Source: Halolactibacillus miurensis (GTDB lineage Bacteria > Bacillota > Bacilli > Bacillales > Amphibacillaceae). Taken from it: a DNA stretch of 64,000 nucleotides. Positions 8,272 to 18,458 of the stretch are shown here, piece after piece. Position numbers and translations under genes: made by a program. The notes below the pieces were generated by a model. That model ran no database searches, had not been told where the DNA came from, and worked only from the letters and a program-made list of their open reading frames with translations. The stretch is from positions 1-64,000 of the forward strand of contig NZ_FPAI01000004.1 of assembly GCF_900116255.1 (NCBI RefSeq). Reading direction: 5' to 3'. Numbering within the stretch: position 1 is the stretch's first letter; each line of letters opens with the position of its first letter.

Positions 8272-8988
8272 ATGAAAGTGTGTCGTATTATGTTTAAGCG
8301 TTGTCGAGAATGGCTAATCAAACGAATGATGAAGAAACAAGCCGTTTATTATATCGGCGGGAAAGAAGCGCTCCCTCAGCCGCTTAACCGTGAAGAAGAG
8401 TATCAATTATTGGAACGTTTAGACCAAGGTGACCAAGCAGCGAAAGCGAGTTTAATCGAACGTAATTTACGTCTTGTCGTGTATCTGGCGCGTAAATTTG
8501 AAAATACCGGTGTGCATATTGAAGATTTAATTAGTATAGGGACGATCGGACTCATCAAAGGCGTGAATACATTTAAATTGGAAAAAAAGATTAAATTGGC
8601 TACATACGCGTCGCGTTGCATTGAAAATGAAATTTTGATGTTTTTGCGTAAAACAAGTAAGCGAAAAACAGAGGTGTCATTTGATGAACCGCTTAATGTA
8701 GATTGGGACGGTAATGCCTTATTACTTTCAGATGTGTTAGGGACAGAACCGGATGTCATTGAAAAAGATATTGAACAACATGTCGATCATGCCCTATTGA
8801 AAGAAGCACTCAAAAAATTATCAACGCGTGATCAATATATTATGACGCTACGCTTTGGTTTGAATAAAAAAGATGAACTCACACAAAAAGAAGTGGCAGA
8901 TTTACTCGGCATTTCTCAATCATATATTTCACGTTTAGAGAAGAAAATCTTAAAGCAGTTACAGTATAGTTTTCAAGAGTCGATGTAG
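8272..8988 (+). CDS. sigE: Sporulation sigma factor SigE (pro-SigE)
   Basis: SigE is the early mother-cell sigma factor. A basic, hydrophobic N-terminal pro-sequence of about 25 residues ends before [10 protein letters not shown], the site where SpoIIGA cuts in B. subtilis. Region 2 ([45 protein letters not shown]) and region 4 helix-turn-helix ([21 protein letters not shown]) are intact and very close to B. subtilis SigE. The start is ambiguous: GTG 8260, ATG 8272 and GTG 8278 all share the GGAGGAG at 8264-8270; the ATG is chosen here. It is co-transcribed with spoIIGA. Confidence 0.95.
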   Translation: MKVCRIMFKRCREWLIKRMMKKQAVYYIGGKEALPQPLNREEEYQLLERLDQGDQAAKASLIERNLRLVVYLARKFENTGVHIEDLISIGTIGLIKGVNTFKLEKKIKLATYASRCIENEILMFLRKTSKRKTEVSFDEPLNVDWDGNALLLSDVLGTEPDVIEKDIEQHVDHALLKEALKKLSTRDQYIMTLRFGLNKKDELTQKEVADLLGISQSYISRLEKKILKQLQYSFQESM

Positions 8989-9006
8989 ATTCACCAGATA
9001 CTTCCT

Positions 9007-9034
9007 GCATATTCATAGGTGACTTGGTGATACT
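9007..9034 (+). promoter_or_regulatory. Possible forespore (SigF/SigG) promoter of sigG
   Basis: GCATA (9007-9011) matches the SigF/SigG -35 and GGTGATACT (9026-9034) resembles the SigF -10 with a 14-base gap. In B. subtilis sigG is switched on by SigF and then by itself. The -10 match is imperfect. Confidence 0.35.
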
Positions 9035-9070
9035 TCCTAGTAGACGTAATATTCAACTAGGAGGTTCACA

Positions 9071-9856
9071 ATGGCCAGATTTAAGGTTGACTTATGTGGT
9101 GTTGATACAAAGGCATTACCGGTACTAAAGAATGAAGATATGCGCATCCTTTTCAAACGTTATCAAGCAGGCGATCAAACAGCGCGTGAAACAATTATTG
9201 GTGGCAATTTGCGTCTAGTATTAAGTATCATTCAACGCTTTCAGCACCGAGGAGAATCAGGCGATGATTTATTTCAAGTGGGGTGTATCGGTTTAATTAA
9301 AGCGATTGATAACTTTGATTTAAAACATAACGTTAAGTTTTCGACTTATGCGGTTCCAATGATCTTAGGAGAAGTTCGACGTCACTTTAGAGATCACCAA
9401 CCTATTAGAGTTTCTCGGTCCATAAAAGATTTAGCTTATCAAATTATGAAAACACGAGAAAAATTGATGAATGAGCGACATGTTGAACCAACATTAAAGG
9501 AAGTGAGTGAAGTCCTAGGCGTGAAGCTCGTCGATGTCGTTTTTGCGTTAGATGCCATTCAAGAACCGATGTCGTTATTTGATCCGATTTATGACGATGG
9601 GTCGGACCCTGTATTATTAATGGATCAAGTTACGAGTGATAAAGAGCCCGAAACAGATTGGGTAATGAACCTTGCCTTAAAACAATCGTTAGACGGTTTA
9701 AATAAACGGGAATTTTTCATTTTAAATAAACGCTATTATGAAGGATTAACCCAGTCAGAAGTCGCAGATGAAATTGGTATTTCACAAGCCCAAGTGTCCC
9801 GGTTGGAAAAACAGGCGCTAAAGGCGATGAAACAGAAGATGAAAGAAGTTGAGTAA
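9071..9856 (+). CDS. sigG: Late forespore sigma factor SigG
   Basis: SigG drives late gene expression in the engulfed forespore. The 261-residue protein keeps the N-terminal segment KVDLCGVDTKALPVL, typical of SigG and important for control by the anti-sigma factor Gin (CsfB). It has region 2 (NLRLVLSIIQRF, DDLFQVGCIGLIKAIDNFD, FSTYAVPMILGEVRR), region 3, and a region 4 helix-turn-helix (SEVADEIGISQAQVSRLEK). It lies 82 bases after sigE, as in B. subtilis. The start follows CTAGGAGG at good distance. Confidence 0.96.
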   Translation: MARFKVDLCGVDTKALPVLKNEDMRILFKRYQAGDQTARETIIGGNLRLVLSIIQRFQHRGESGDDLFQVGCIGLIKAIDNFDLKHNVKFSTYAVPMILGEVRRHFRDHQPIRVSRSIKDLAYQIMKTREKLMNERHVEPTLKEVSEVLGVKLVDVVFALDAIQEPMSLFDPIYDDGSDPVLLMDQVTSDKEPETDWVMNLALKQSLDGLNKREFFILNKRYYEGLTQSEVADEIGISQAQVSRLEKQALKAMKQKMKEVE

Positions 9857-9882
9857 TGTTTTGAAGGGAAAGAAGGTGACCT

Positions 9883-10125
9883 ATGCGTTACACAGATTTA
9901 AAAAAACGTGAATGTGTCTCAACGACGACAGGAGAGCGGTTAGGTTTTATTACCGACGTCATCATTGATGAGAACAAAGGTGTTGTGACCCATCTCGTCA
10001 TCGGAGAAAAACGTAAAATGTCCATGAGAAAAGAGGCAGAAGAACACGTGATTGATTTAAGGGAGATTGAGACAGTCGGAGAAGACGTCTTAATTGTTGC
10101 CTTAAAAAATAATCAAAGAAGATGA
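9883..10125 (+). CDS. ylmC: PRC-barrel protein, YlmC/YmxH family
   Basis: This small protein (80 residues) consists of one PRC-barrel domain: RYTDLKKRECVSTTTGERLG, then ITDVIIDENKGVVTHLVIG, then a closing strand. YlmC/YmxH proteins are conserved in spore formers and often found next to sporulation genes; their function is unknown. It sits 26 bases after sigG, where B. subtilis has ylmA, ylmB and ylmC; ylmA and ylmB are missing here. A terminator follows at once. Confidence 0.8.
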   Translation: MRYTDLKKRECVSTTTGERLGFITDVIIDENKGVVTHLVIGEKRKMSMRKEAEEHVIDLREIETVGEDVLIVALKNNQRR

Positions 10126-10131
10126 TTAAAG

Positions 10132-10172
10132 AGAACCATTTCTTTCATACGTGAGAGAAATGGTTCTTTTTC
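10132..10172 (+). terminator. Terminator after ylmC
   Basis: AGAACCATTTCTTTC pairs with GAGAGAAATGGTTCT across a short loop and runs into TTTTT. It closes the sigG-ylmC unit before ylmD. Confidence 0.9.
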
Positions 10173-10231
10173 CATGCGTATATATGATAAAATAAAAACG
10201 AATGAAAGAAATTGTGTGAGGAAGCGATAAA

Positions 10232-11023
10232 ATGGAACTATTCAAAAGACAATCACCTCGGCGACTGCATGCGGAGGAGATTCAGAACCACTATCAGATT
10301 AATTTAGGGATCTCTACACGTATCGGTGGGGTATCAAAAGATCCGTTTACGAGTTTGAATACAGGCCTTCATGTGGGTGATGATGATGCCGACGTAATTG
10401 AAAATAGAAGACGTGTGTTAAATGAAATGAACCAATCATTAAGTCAAGCCGTCTTTGCAGAACAAGTGCATGGTAAGCGTGTGGCGGTGGTGGAAAAAGT
10501 AGATGCTGGGCGCGGTGCCTACACCTTAACCGACCACATACCAGGTGTAGATGGGCTGATTACGAAAGCCTCTGGGGTCGTGTTGGCTCAGTTTTATGCT
10601 GATTGTGTGCCGCTTTACTTTTTTGATCCCGTTCAGCGCCTCATCGGGATTGCGCATGCAGGGTGGAAAGGGACGGCGAAAGGGATGGCTAAAACGATGC
10701 TCGAGACGTGTCTGTTACTTGGTAGTGAGATCGAACATATACACGTCGCGATCGGACCAGCGATTGAAAAAGAGCATTATCAAGTAAGCCGTGCGGTGGT
10801 AGAGCAAATGCCGCTACCTATCACAAATGAGCTAGCAACTAAGTTATCAGAAGATCAATATGTTTTAGATTTAAAAGCAGTGAATGAACATTATTTAGTG
10901 ACATTAGGGGTTAAGCCCCATCACATCAATAAATCATCTATCGATACGTACAGTCATCCGGATTTATATTCATTTAGGAGACAACAACAAACCGGACGTA
11001 TGATGGGCTATATTTTTCAGTAG
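10232..11023 (+). CDS. ylmD: YlmD, YfiH/PgeF family (laccase-domain) protein
   Basis: The family (DUF152, LACC1-like) includes purine nucleoside phosphorylase/adenosine deaminase-type enzymes and the peptidoglycan editing factor PgeF of E. coli. The 263-residue product has the metal-binding histidines in AEQVHGKRV and AHAGWKG, and the YADCVPLYFFDP motif with its conserved Asp-Cys. The true substrate in Bacillota is not settled. It starts the ylmD-ylmE-sepF-ylmG-ylmH run after a terminator; a weak -10 (TATGAT, 10183-10188) precedes it. Confidence 0.88.
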   Translation: MELFKRQSPRRLHAEEIQNHYQINLGISTRIGGVSKDPFTSLNTGLHVGDDDADVIENRRRVLNEMNQSLSQAVFAEQVHGKRVAVVEKVDAGRGAYTLTDHIPGVDGLITKASGVVLAQFYADCVPLYFFDPVQRLIGIAHAGWKGTAKGMAKTMLETCLLLGSEIEHIHVAIGPAIEKEHYQVSRAVVEQMPLPITNELATKLSEDQYVLDLKAVNEHYLVTLGVKPHHINKSSIDTYSHPDLYSFRRQQQTGRMMGYIFQ

Positions 11024-11052
11024 AAAAAGAATGGGTAAGAGGGGGACATGAC

Positions 11053-11727
11053 ATGACACTAGACCGACGTTATCGCAAACTACAAGAAGACATTAAGGCA
11101 GCTTGTGGCAAAGCTCAACGCGATGTGAGTGAGTTAACACTCATTGCCGTGACGAAATATGTTACAATAGATGAAACAAAGAAAGTAAAGGCGCTTGGTA
11201 TAAGCGATTTAGGTGAAAATCGGGTGAAAGAAGCCCAAGAAAAGATCGAAGCCATAAAGGACGTTGCCTGGCACTTTATTGGGCCACTGCAATCGCGCAA
11301 GGTAAAAGAAATTGCAGAGAAAATCGATTATTTTCACGCGCTTGACCGGATGAAAATCGCAAAAGAACTCAATAAACGGCGCTCAAGTCCATTGAATTGC
11401 TTTATTCAAGTCAATATTAGTGGCGAAGCAACGAAGGGTGGCGTTGAACAAGAGGCACTTCAAGCCTTTGTTGAGTCATTATCAAGCCTTGAAAACATCC
11501 GTATCGTAGGGCTCATGACGATGGCGCCCCATTCGACTGATGAATCACTTGTACGCGGTGTATTTAAGGAGTTAAGAAGGTGCTGTGATCACATTAAGTC
11601 ACTAGAGTTACCTCATGCGCCGTGTGACTATTTATCAATGGGGATGAGTAATGACTTTGAGTGGGCTATTTTAGAAGGGGCAACCCATCTTAGAATTGGC
11701 TCGACATTAGTAAATCCTGAAAGGTAG
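11053..11727 (+). CDS. ylmE: PLP-binding protein YlmE (YggS/PLPBP family)
   Basis: YggS-family proteins bind pyridoxal phosphate on a single alanine-racemase-like barrel and help keep B6 and amino-acid pools in balance; no enzymatic reaction is known. The 224-residue sequence shows the PLP lysine in LIAVTKYV (Lys35), [12 protein letters not shown], the [11 protein letters not shown] motif, and the phosphate-binding end [13 protein letters not shown] with [10 protein letters not shown]. It is adjacent to sepF, as in most Bacillota. Confidence 0.92.
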   Translation: MTLDRRYRKLQEDIKAACGKAQRDVSELTLIAVTKYVTIDETKKVKALGISDLGENRVKEAQEKIEAIKDVAWHFIGPLQSRKVKEIAEKIDYFHALDRMKIAKELNKRRSSPLNCFIQVNISGEATKGGVEQEALQAFVESLSSLENIRIVGLMTMAPHSTDESLVRGVFKELRRCCDHIKSLELPHAPCDYLSMGMSNDFEWAILEGATHLRIGSTLVNPER

Positions 11728-11735
11728 GGAGAAAT

Positions 11736-12191
11736 ATGAGTATGAAAAATAAGTTTCGGACATTGTTTTCTGTCGATGAAGAAGAATACTATGAAGAAAT
11801 ACCAGATGACTCTTACGAGGCTTTTCAAAAAACACGTAGTGACAAACACGACAAAGACGAACCGAAAAAGAAAAAAGAAAATATTGTGAGTTTACAGTCG
11901 GTTCAGTCTCAAGCTAAAGTAGTCTTGTCTGAACCGAGACGGTATGATGAAATTCAAGATATTGCCGATCACGTTGTCAATAGACGGTCTGTTGTCATTA
12001 ACTTGCAACGCGTATCAAAAGAAGAAGCCACGCGGATTGTCGATTTTTTAAGTGGCACTGTTTATGCGGTCTCAGGCGATATTCAAAAACTTGGACCCCA
12101 TACGTTTTTATGTACACCTGATAATGTTGAAATCGAAGGTGCGATTTCTTCACTTACAGATGACGAATTTGATGAACAAGGAAGGTATTAA
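11736..12191 (+). CDS. sepF: Cell division protein SepF
   Basis: SepF binds the FtsZ C-terminal peptide and the membrane and bundles FtsZ into a proper septum. The 151-residue product has an N-terminal amphipathic segment ([10 protein letters not shown]), an acidic and Lys-rich linker, and the SepF core ([20 protein letters not shown], then [15 protein letters not shown]). Start ATG at 11736; a second in-frame ATG (11742) is close. ylmG starts 2 bases after its stop. Confidence 0.95.
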   Translation: MSMKNKFRTLFSVDEEEYYEEIPDDSYEAFQKTRSDKHDKDEPKKKKENIVSLQSVQSQAKVVLSEPRRYDEIQDIADHVVNRRSVVINLQRVSKEEATRIVDFLSGTVYAVSGDIQKLGPHTFLCTPDNVEIEGAISSLTDDEFDEQGRY

Positions 12192-12193
12192 CG

Positions 12194-12445
12194 ATGGAAA
12201 GTATATTATTAAGATTGTTTGATTTGTATCAATTTGCGATTATTGGCTATATTTTGATGTCTTGGTTCCCAGGTGCACGACAATCCTCAATTGGTCGCTT
12301 TTTAGGTTCGATTGTGGAACCATATTTGGAACCATTTAGACGGATTATTCCGCCGATTGGCATGTTGGATATTTCAGCCCTTGTCGCGTTATTTGTCTTA
12401 AGCTTTGCGCGTCGTGGACTGATTTATATTCTTTATGTTTTATAG
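12194..12445 (+). CDS. ylmG: YggT family membrane protein YlmG
   Basis: This protein of 83 residues has two membrane helices ([17 protein letters not shown] and [20 protein letters not shown]) around the family motif [15 protein letters not shown]. YggT/YlmG proteins are linked to division and membrane biogenesis by position and by studies of plastid homologues, but their molecular role is open. The gene is packed between sepF and ylmH with almost no spacing. Confidence 0.9.
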   Translation: MESILLRLFDLYQFAIIGYILMSWFPGARQSSIGRFLGSIVEPYLEPFRRIIPPIGMLDISALVALFVLSFARRGLIYILYVL

Positions 12446-12454
12446 GTGAGTGCG

Positions 12455-13237
12455 ATGGAGTTATATCAACATTTCAGACCAGAAGAACGCCCATTTGTCG
12501 ATAATGTTCTCAATCTCAGAGACCAAGTCGAACGACAATTTATGACGAGATTTACCGATTTTTTAGATCCGAGAGAGGCGCATATTTTTGAATCCATTAT
12601 TGGGAATGATGATCGGTTCAACGTCACGTGTTTATTTGGTGACAACCAGGTGGAACGGACGATGTATGCATTAAGTCCTTATTATGAATCGGTTGAAGAT
12701 GATGATTTTCCGGTTTGTTTACTTGAAGCTTCCTTTCCAACGAAATTTGTAGACATTAAGCACCCCGATGTGTTAGGCAGTTTTCTATCACTCGGGATTG
12801 ACCGAAAGAAGTTAGGGGATATCACGATAGAGGAGGCAACGGGAACCATTCAATTGCTTGTCCATCAGGATATATGTCCGTTTGTTTTACGAGAATTTAC
12901 TCAAGTAAAAAAAGCGCAAGTAGCTTTTATTGAAGCCCCTTTAATCACCTACCGTCCACATCCATCGACGTGGACGACTCATCAAACGACAGTATCGTCC
13001 TTGCGTTTAGATGTATTAATCAAAGACATGTATCAGATGAGTCGTAAAGATGCGAAGGCGTTGGTGGAACGTGAGTGGGTGAAGGTGAATTTTAAAGTCG
13101 TGGATTCTCCGGCCTTTACCGTTGAACCTAATGATTTGATTAGTGTGAGAAAAAAAGGTCGAGCTAGGTTATCGTCAATTGAAGGGCAAACAAAGAAAGA
13201 AAAATGGCGCATTTTGTATCAACGTTTGGTACAATAG
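12455..13237 (+). CDS. ylmH: S4-domain RNA-binding protein YlmH (RqcP2-type)
   Basis: The 260-residue protein starts MELYQHFRPEERPF, like B. subtilis YlmH, and ends with an S4 RNA-binding domain (RLDVLIKDMYQMSRKDAK, then VKVNFKVVDSPAF, then ISVRKKGRA). Recent work places YlmH on stalled 50S subunits, where it can assist C-terminal alanine tailing with RqcH. An rqcH gene is present at 30.2-32 kb. The ATG at 12455 is favoured over the GTG at 12446 by homology and by the spacing of AGGTG. Confidence 0.9.
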   Translation: MELYQHFRPEERPFVDNVLNLRDQVERQFMTRFTDFLDPREAHIFESIIGNDDRFNVTCLFGDNQVERTMYALSPYYESVEDDDFPVCLLEASFPTKFVDIKHPDVLGSFLSLGIDRKKLGDITIEEATGTIQLLVHQDICPFVLREFTQVKKAQVAFIEAPLITYRPHPSTWTTHQTTVSSLRLDVLIKDMYQMSRKDAKALVEREWVKVNFKVVDSPAFTVEPNDLISVRKKGRARLSSIEGQTKKEKWRILYQRLVQ

Positions 13238-13302
13238 AAGAAAGGGTTTTCTTTTAACACATGTTGTCGAAAGGCATAAACGATACGAAGGAGGAATACA
13301 TA

Positions 13303-13797
13303 ATGGCATTAACACCACTAGATATTCACAATAAGGAATTTTCCAGAGGGATGCGCGGGTATGACCAAGATGAAGTCAATGAATTTTTAGATCAAGTCAT
13401 GAAAGATTTTGAACTGGTCATTCGCGAAAAGAAGGAATTAAAGCGTGAGATCGAATTACTAGAAGATAAATTAACGCATTTTTCAAACATTGAAGAAACA
13501 TTAAATAAATCTATTCTCGTAGCGCAACAAACCGCCGATGAAGTGAGAGGCAACGCGACGAAAGAATCGAAGCTAATTGTCCGAGAAGCTGAGAAAAATG
13601 CTGATCGTATCATTAATGAAGCTCTAGAAAAAGCACGTCGGATTGAAATTGAAGTAGAAGAACTTAAGAAGCAAGGGAAAGTCTTCCGTACGCGTCTGAA
13701 AATGTTGATTGAAGCTCAACTAGAACTTGTTGAAGCAAACGATTGGGACCAATTATTAAATATGGAACTCAATGAATTGGACGAAGACGACGAATAA
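13303..13797 (+). CDS. divIVA: Septum placement protein DivIVA
   Basis: DivIVA senses negative membrane curvature and recruits MinJ/MinCD and, in sporulation, RacA. The 164-residue protein has the membrane-binding N-terminal domain (LTPLDIHNKEF, RGYDQDEVNEFL, including the conserved Arg-Gly-Tyr-Asp turn) and a long parallel coiled coil with LIVREAEKNADRIINEA and VFRTRLKMLIEAQL, close to B. subtilis DivIVA. The ATG at 13303 after AAGGAGG is used; an in-frame extension upstream has no family support. Confidence 0.96.
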   Translation: MALTPLDIHNKEFSRGMRGYDQDEVNEFLDQVMKDFELVIREKKELKREIELLEDKLTHFSNIEETLNKSILVAQQTADEVRGNATKESKLIVREAEKNADRIINEALEKARRIEIEVEELKKQGKVFRTRLKMLIEAQLELVEANDWDQLLNMELNELDEDDE

Positions 13798-13812
13798 AAA
13801 TATTGACACGAC

Positions 13813-13841
13813 TTGACGGCTGTGCAATAATTACCTATAAT
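13813..13841 (+). promoter_or_regulatory. SigA promoter of the ileS T-box transcript
   Basis: TTGACG (13813-13818) and a perfect TATAAT (13836-13841) are 17 bases apart. A second TTGACA at 13803-13808 would leave 27 bases and is not used. Confidence 0.85.
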
Positions 13842-14104
13842 TCATGGACAGGGTATTTAATTAAATGAAACGATAAAGCGATGCGAAGAACAGTAAGTCA
13901 TTTATTATCATAAGAGCGAACTAGGGGTGGTGAAAGCCTAGTATGATCCCTAAATGAACGAATATCATCTTCAAGCTTTCATTCTGAACTCATAGTAAGA
14001 ATGAACGTCTACGTCACGTTACGACAAAAGAGTGAGCTTAATAAGCTAACTAGGGTGGTACCGCGAGTTCTCCTCGTCCCTTTTGGGATAGGAGGACTTT
14101 TTTT
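13842..14104 (+). promoter_or_regulatory. T-box riboswitch (tRNA-Ile sensing) upstream of ileS
   Basis: The leader carries the highly conserved T-box AGGGTGGTACCGCG (14052-14065), whose TGGT can pair with the ACCA end of uncharged tRNA-Ile. A long stem I region precedes it, with two ATC (Ile) triplets at 13964-13969 as candidate specifiers. The T-box is followed by an intrinsic terminator (TCTCCTCGTCCC with GGGATAGGAGGA, then seven T, 14066-14104). Uncharged tRNA should favour the antiterminator and turn on ileS. The specifier choice is inferred. Confidence 0.93.
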
Positions 14105-14130
14105 ATTGAAAATTTTAAGGAGGATGAACA

Positions 14131-16890
14131 ATGGAGTATAAAAAAACGTTACTCATGCCACAAACAGACTTTCCAATGCGAGGAAACTTACCGAATAAAG
14201 AACCAAAAATGCAAGAAGAATGGGACGCACAAGACCTCTATGAACAAGTACAAGCCCGTACGAAAGATCGTCCGCTTTTTGTTTTGCATGATGGACCGCC
14301 GTATGCTAACGGTGACTTACACATGGGACACGCGTTAAATAAAATTTTAAAAGATTTTATCGTGAAATTTAAATCAATGACAGGTTTTAACGCACCTTAC
14401 GTCCCAGGTTGGGATACACACGGGTTACCGATTGAAAATGCCCTGCAAAAGAAAAAAGTCGATCGTAAGAAATTAACGGCGGCTGAATTCCGCGAAAAAT
14501 GTGCCGATTATGCGATGAAGCAAGTCGATAATCAACGGACACAATTTAAACAACTTGGTGTACGTGGAGACTGGGATCATCCTTATGTTACGTTAGATAA
14601 AAATTATGAAGCTGCTCAAATTAAAGTGTTTGGTGACATGGCGAAAAAAGGTTACATCTATAAAGGCCTTAAGCCGGTATACTGGTCACCATCATCTGAA
14701 TCAGCTTTAGCTGAAGCAGAAATTGAATATCAAGATAAACGTTCAGCTTCTATTTATGTTGCTTTTAACGTAAAAGATGGTGGCGACTTATTAGATGGTG
14801 ACGAACAGTTCCTCATCTGGACAACAACACCATGGACGATTCCGTCTAACTTAGCGATTGCTTTGCATGCGGATCTTGACTATGTCGTTGTAAGTGTGAA
14901 TGATGAAAAAATCATCGTCGCAGAAGAGTTGCTCGAGACTGTAAAAGATGAGCTCGAATGGACTGATTATGAGATTGTTAAAACCTTTAAAGGACAAGCA
15001 GCTGATAACTTAGTTGCGAAACACCCATTATATGACCGTGATTCTTTAATTATTTTAGGCGATCACGTTACGACCGATGGTGGGACAGGTCTTGTCCATA
15101 CCGCCCCAGGTCATGGTGAAGACGACTTTATCGTTGGTAAAAAGTATGGCCTCGATGTTTTATGTCCTGTAAATGATAAAGGGGTCTTTACTGAAGAAGC
15201 TCCTGGATTTGAAGGCCTGTTTTATGATGAAGCTAATAAATTGGTCACAGAAAAATTAGATGAAGCGGGTGCGCTTAAGAAGCTGAGCTTTATTACCCAC
15301 TCGTACCCACACGATTGGCGTACAAAAAAACCGGTCATTTACCGCGCAACGAATCAATGGTTTGCGTCGATTAAAGACTTTAGAGATGATATTCTCTCAG
15401 AAATTAACCGCGTGAATTGGATTCCTAAGTGGGGCGAAACGCGTCTTTATAATATGGTACGTGATCGTGAAGATTGGTGTATTTCTCGTCAACGTATTTG
15501 GGGTGTGCCTATTCCAGTATTTTACGGAGAAGACCAAACGCCAATTATTACAGATGAAACAATCAATCATGTCGCTGAGCTCTTTAAAGAACATGGTTCA
15601 AATGTTTGGTTTGAACGCGAAGCGAAAGATTTATTACCAGAGGGCTTCACATCAGAACATAGCCCAAATGGTGAATTTACGAAAGAACTGGATATCATGG
15701 ATGTCTGGTTTGACTCAGGTTCATCTCATGAAGGTGTCCTCGAAGAACGTCCTGAATTACGTCGTCCGGCTGACCTATACCTTGAAGGTTCTGATCAGTA
15801 CCGTGGTTGGTTCAACTCATCACTGTCAACATCGGTAGCTGTAAGTGGTCGTTCACCGTATGAATCGGTATTAAGCCATGGTTTCGCACTTGATGGTCAA
15901 GGCCGCAAGATGAGTAAATCGATTGGTAACGTCGTACTGCCATCAAAAATTATGAAACAATACGGTGCGGATATTTTACGTCTTTGGGTGGCGTCTGTTG
16001 ATTACCAAGCAGATGTGCGTGTATCTGATGATATTATGAAACAAACATCAGAAGGCTATCGTAAAATCCGTAACACGTTCAGGTTCTTACTAGGTAACAT
16101 CAGTGATTTTGATCCAAGTAAAGACGCGGTAGCTGAACAAGATTTACATGAAGTTGATCGCTACATGTTAATTAAATTACAACAGTTAATCAAAAAAGTC
16201 ACAAAGGCGTATAACGAGTATGACTTCCAAAAAGTTTATAATCGTGTACACCAATTCGTCTCACAAGAACTAAGCGCGTTTTATCTTGACTTTGCGAAAG
16301 ATATTCTATATATCGAATCGGCTGACAGTACACGTCGCCGCGCAATTCAGACGGTGTATTATGAAACAGTTGTCGCCGTCACAAAACTTATTGCGCCAAT
16401 TTTGACGCATACTGCAGAAGAAGTGTGGCAATATATCCCGCAAACAGAAGCGAGTCATGTCCAGTTAACGGATATGCCAGAAGCGCGTGAAATTGGTGGG
16501 GAAGCGGACTTACTTAAGAAATGGGATCATTTCTTAGTCGTGCGTGACGATATTCTAAAAGCATTAGAAGAAGCACGTGCAGAAAAAGTCATTGGTAAGT
16601 CGCTTGAAGCGAAGATTACCGTAAAAGCTAAAGATGACTTGACGCATTCCGTCCTTGAACAGATTGACCGCCTCGATCAATTGTTTATCGTATCAAAAGT
16701 GGATCTCGTCACAACCGGTGACATCGCTAAAGGATATGATTATGTTGAAGTGGCTGTAGAAAAATATGACGCTGACAAATGTGAACGCTGCTGGGTAGCA
16801 GATGACACGGTCGGTACAGTTGAAGCTTATGAGACACTATGTGAACGCTGTGCAACGATTGTTGATGAACATTATCAAGATGTAGAATAA
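14131..16890 (+). CDS. ileS: Isoleucyl-tRNA synthetase
   Basis: This class I synthetase charges tRNA-Ile and edits valine. The 919-residue protein has the HIGH-type motif in [14 protein letters not shown], the CP1 editing domain, the KMSKS loop ([10 protein letters not shown]), an anticodon-binding domain, and a C-terminal zinc site with two Cys pairs (CERCW and CERCA). Length and architecture match B. subtilis IleS (bacterial type). It is governed by the T-box leader and ends in its own terminator. Start ATG after AAGGAGGA. Confidence 0.98.
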   Translation: MEYKKTLLMPQTDFPMRGNLPNKEPKMQEEWDAQDLYEQVQARTKDRPLFVLHDGPPYANGDLHMGHALNKILKDFIVKFKSMTGFNAPYVPGWDTHGLPIENALQKKKVDRKKLTAAEFREKCADYAMKQVDNQRTQFKQLGVRGDWDHPYVTLDKNYEAAQIKVFGDMAKKGYIYKGLKPVYWSPSSESALAEAEIEYQDKRSASIYVAFNVKDGGDLLDGDEQFLIWTTTPWTIPSNLAIALHADLDYVVVSVNDEKIIVAEELLETVKDELEWTDYEIVKTFKGQAADNLVAKHPLYDRDSLIILGDHVTTDGGTGLVHTAPGHGEDDFIVGKKYGLDVLCPVNDKGVFTEEAPGFEGLFYDEANKLVTEKLDEAGALKKLSFITHSYPHDWRTKKPVIYRATNQWFASIKDFRDDILSEINRVNWIPKWGETRLYNMVRDREDWCISRQRIWGVPIPVFYGEDQTPIITDETINHVAELFKEHGSNVWFEREAKDLLPEGFTSEHSPNGEFTKELDIMDVWFDSGSSHEGVLEERPELRRPADLYLEGSDQYRGWFNSSLSTSVAVSGRSPYESVLSHGFALDGQGRKMSKSIGNVVLPSKIMKQYGADILRLWVASVDYQADVRVSDDIMKQTSEGYRKIRNTFRFLLGNISDFDPSKDAVAEQDLHEVDRYMLIKLQQLIKKVTKAYNEYDFQKVYNRVHQFVSQELSAFYLDFAKDILYIESADSTRRRAIQTVYYETVVAVTKLIAPILTHTAEEVWQYIPQTEASHVQLTDMPEAREIGGEADLLKKWDHFLVVRDDILKALEEARAEKVIGKSLEAKITVKAKDDLTHSVLEQIDRLDQLFIVSKVDLVTTGDIAKGYDYVEVAVEKYDADKCERCWVADDTVGTVEAYETLCERCATIVDEHYQDVE

Positions 16891-16899
16891 TGAATGTAA

Positions 16900-16966
16900 A
16901 AAGAAACGTCTGTTTGAGCCTCCACCCTACGTGGTGCCGGCTCATGTAAAGACGTTTCTTTTTTTA
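16900..16966 (+). terminator. Terminator after ileS
   Basis: A long hairpin: AAAGAAACGTCT pairs with AGACGTTTCTTT, with an inner TGAGCC/GGCTCA stem, and seven T follow. Confidence 0.9.
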
Positions 16967-16967
16967 A

Positions 16968-16999
16968 TTGAAGAAAAATACCGCAAAGTGTGGTAAAAT
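16968..16999 (+). promoter_or_regulatory. Candidate promoter of lspA
   Basis: TTGAAG (16968-16973) and TAAAAT (16994-16999) lie 20 bases apart, so the spacing is long. It is placed directly behind the ileS terminator, where a promoter for lspA is needed. Confidence 0.4.
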
Positions 17000-17032
17000 C
17001 GAGAAAGAGTAAAAAGAAAGTGGGGAAAATGC

Positions 17033-17494
17033 GTGTATTATGTGATTGCTGTGGTCATGATTATCATTGACCAGTGGACGAAGTATTTAGTCATTGAAAA
17101 TATGACGATTGGTGAGAGTATTCCGATTATCGACAATATCTTTTACTTAACATCACACCGAAACCCTGGAGCGGCGTGGGGGATTTTACAAGGTCAAATG
17201 TGGTTCTTTTATGTAATCACGCTCATCGTGGTTGGTATTATTATCTACTACATCGAGCACTATGCAAAAACGAATCGCCTGTTAGGGATTAGTTTAGGTC
17301 TTGTCTTAGGTGGCGCGATTGGGAATTTTATTGACCGTGTGAGATTTCAAGAAGTCGTCGATTTTCTTGATGTATATATCTTTAGTTATGATTACCCGAT
17401 TTTTAATGTCGCTGACTCGAGTCTTGTCGTTGGCGTGATTCTGATTGGTATTATCACCTTATTTGAGGAAGTTAGAAAGGATAAAAAAGCATGA
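17033..17494 (+). CDS. lspA: Lipoprotein signal peptidase LspA
   Basis: LspA cleaves the signal peptide of diacylglyceryl-modified prolipoproteins in the membrane. The 153-residue protein has four membrane helices and all family motifs: [28 protein letters not shown] (catalytic Asp101) and [11 protein letters not shown] (catalytic Asp128). The start is GTG at 17033, with AAAGTGGGG about 8 bases upstream; an overlapping ATG at 17029 is out of frame. Its stop overlaps the next gene by 4 bases. Confidence 0.95.
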   Translation: MYYVIAVVMIIIDQWTKYLVIENMTIGESIPIIDNIFYLTSHRNPGAAWGILQGQMWFFYVITLIVVGIIIYYIEHYAKTNRLLGISLGLVLGGAIGNFIDRVRFQEVVDFLDVYIFSYDYPIFNVADSSLVVGVILIGIITLFEEVRKDKKA

Positions 17495-18402
17495 GTGAAA
17501 CGTATGACGTATTAGAAGAAGAAAAAAGCCAGCGGATTGATAAATATTTATCTGAAAAACGTGAAGATTTATCAAGAGCCCAGATCCAAACATGGATCAA
17601 GGAAGGTTATATAACAGTTAATGCACGGACGGTTAAAGCGAATTATAAAGTACAACCGAACGACCAGATTGTCATAGAAGAAAAACCGCCAGAGGAATTA
17701 GATATTCAACCGGAAAATATTCCATTAGAAGTGGTGTATGAAGATGCGGATGTCGTCGTTGTGAATAAGCCAAAAGGCATGGTTGTCCATCCGTCAGTTG
17801 GACACCCAAACGGGACACTTGTTAATGCGTTAATGTATCATATTAAAGATTTATCGGGCATTCATGATGTGGTTCGACCAGGTATCGTTCACCGAATTGA
17901 TAAAGATACAAGCGGCTTACTTATGGTGGCGAAAAACGATCACGCTCATCAATCGTTGGCACAACAATTGAAGGATAAGACGGTAAAACGGTCGTATATC
18001 GCCTTAGTGCATGGAGATATTCCACATGAATACGGCACGATTGATGCACCGATTGGTCGCGATACGAAAGACCGTCAAAAGATGACGGTTGTGACAGGTG
18101 GGAAGGAAGCTGTCACCCATTTTGAAGTGCTTGAACGGATTGGGCAACAATATACGGTCATTAAATGTGTGCTTGAAACAGGGCGTACGCACCAAATTCG
18201 TGTGCACATGCGTTACATTGGCTTTCCGCTCGTCGGTGATCCAAAGTATGGACACCGAAAATCAATTGATACTGAAGGTCAAGCACTACATGCACAGGAA
18301 ATTGGTTTTCATCATCCAACAACTGAGGAATGGTTAACGTTTACCTCAGAACCACCAAAGATTTTAACCGACACATTAGAAAATCTACGCCAAAGCTATT
18401 GA
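17491..18402 (+). CDS. ylyB: Large-subunit pseudouridine synthase, RluD family (YlyB)
   Basis: RluD-family enzymes make pseudouridine in 23S rRNA helix 69 or related sites. The 303-residue product has an N-terminal S4 domain ([19 protein letters not shown]) and a catalytic domain with [18 protein letters not shown], which carries the catalytic Asp, then [12 protein letters not shown] and PLVGDPKYG. It is translationally coupled to lspA (ATGA). Target positions cannot be read from the sequence. The pyr promoter begins at its stop codon. Confidence 0.92.
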   Translation: MSETYDVLEEEKSQRIDKYLSEKREDLSRAQIQTWIKEGYITVNARTVKANYKVQPNDQIVIEEKPPEELDIQPENIPLEVVYEDADVVVVNKPKGMVVHPSVGHPNGTLVNALMYHIKDLSGIHDVVRPGIVHRIDKDTSGLLMVAKNDHAHQSLAQQLKDKTVKRSYIALVHGDIPHEYGTIDAPIGRDTKDRQKMTVVTGGKEAVTHFEVLERIGQQYTVIKCVLETGRTHQIRVHMRYIGFPLVGDPKYGHRKSIDTEGQALHAQEIGFHHPTTEEWLTFTSEPPKILTDTLENLRQSY

Positions 18403-18427
18403 CTTTAAAGCGTATGTCGGGCATAAT
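18399..18427 (+). promoter_or_regulatory. SigA promoter of the pyr operon
   Basis: TTGACT (18399-18404) and CATAAT (18422-18427) are 17 bases apart; the -35 overlaps the stop codon of ylyB. Confidence 0.8.
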
Positions 18428-18458
18428 GGAAACAGAATTAAATAACACCTTTAAAGAC

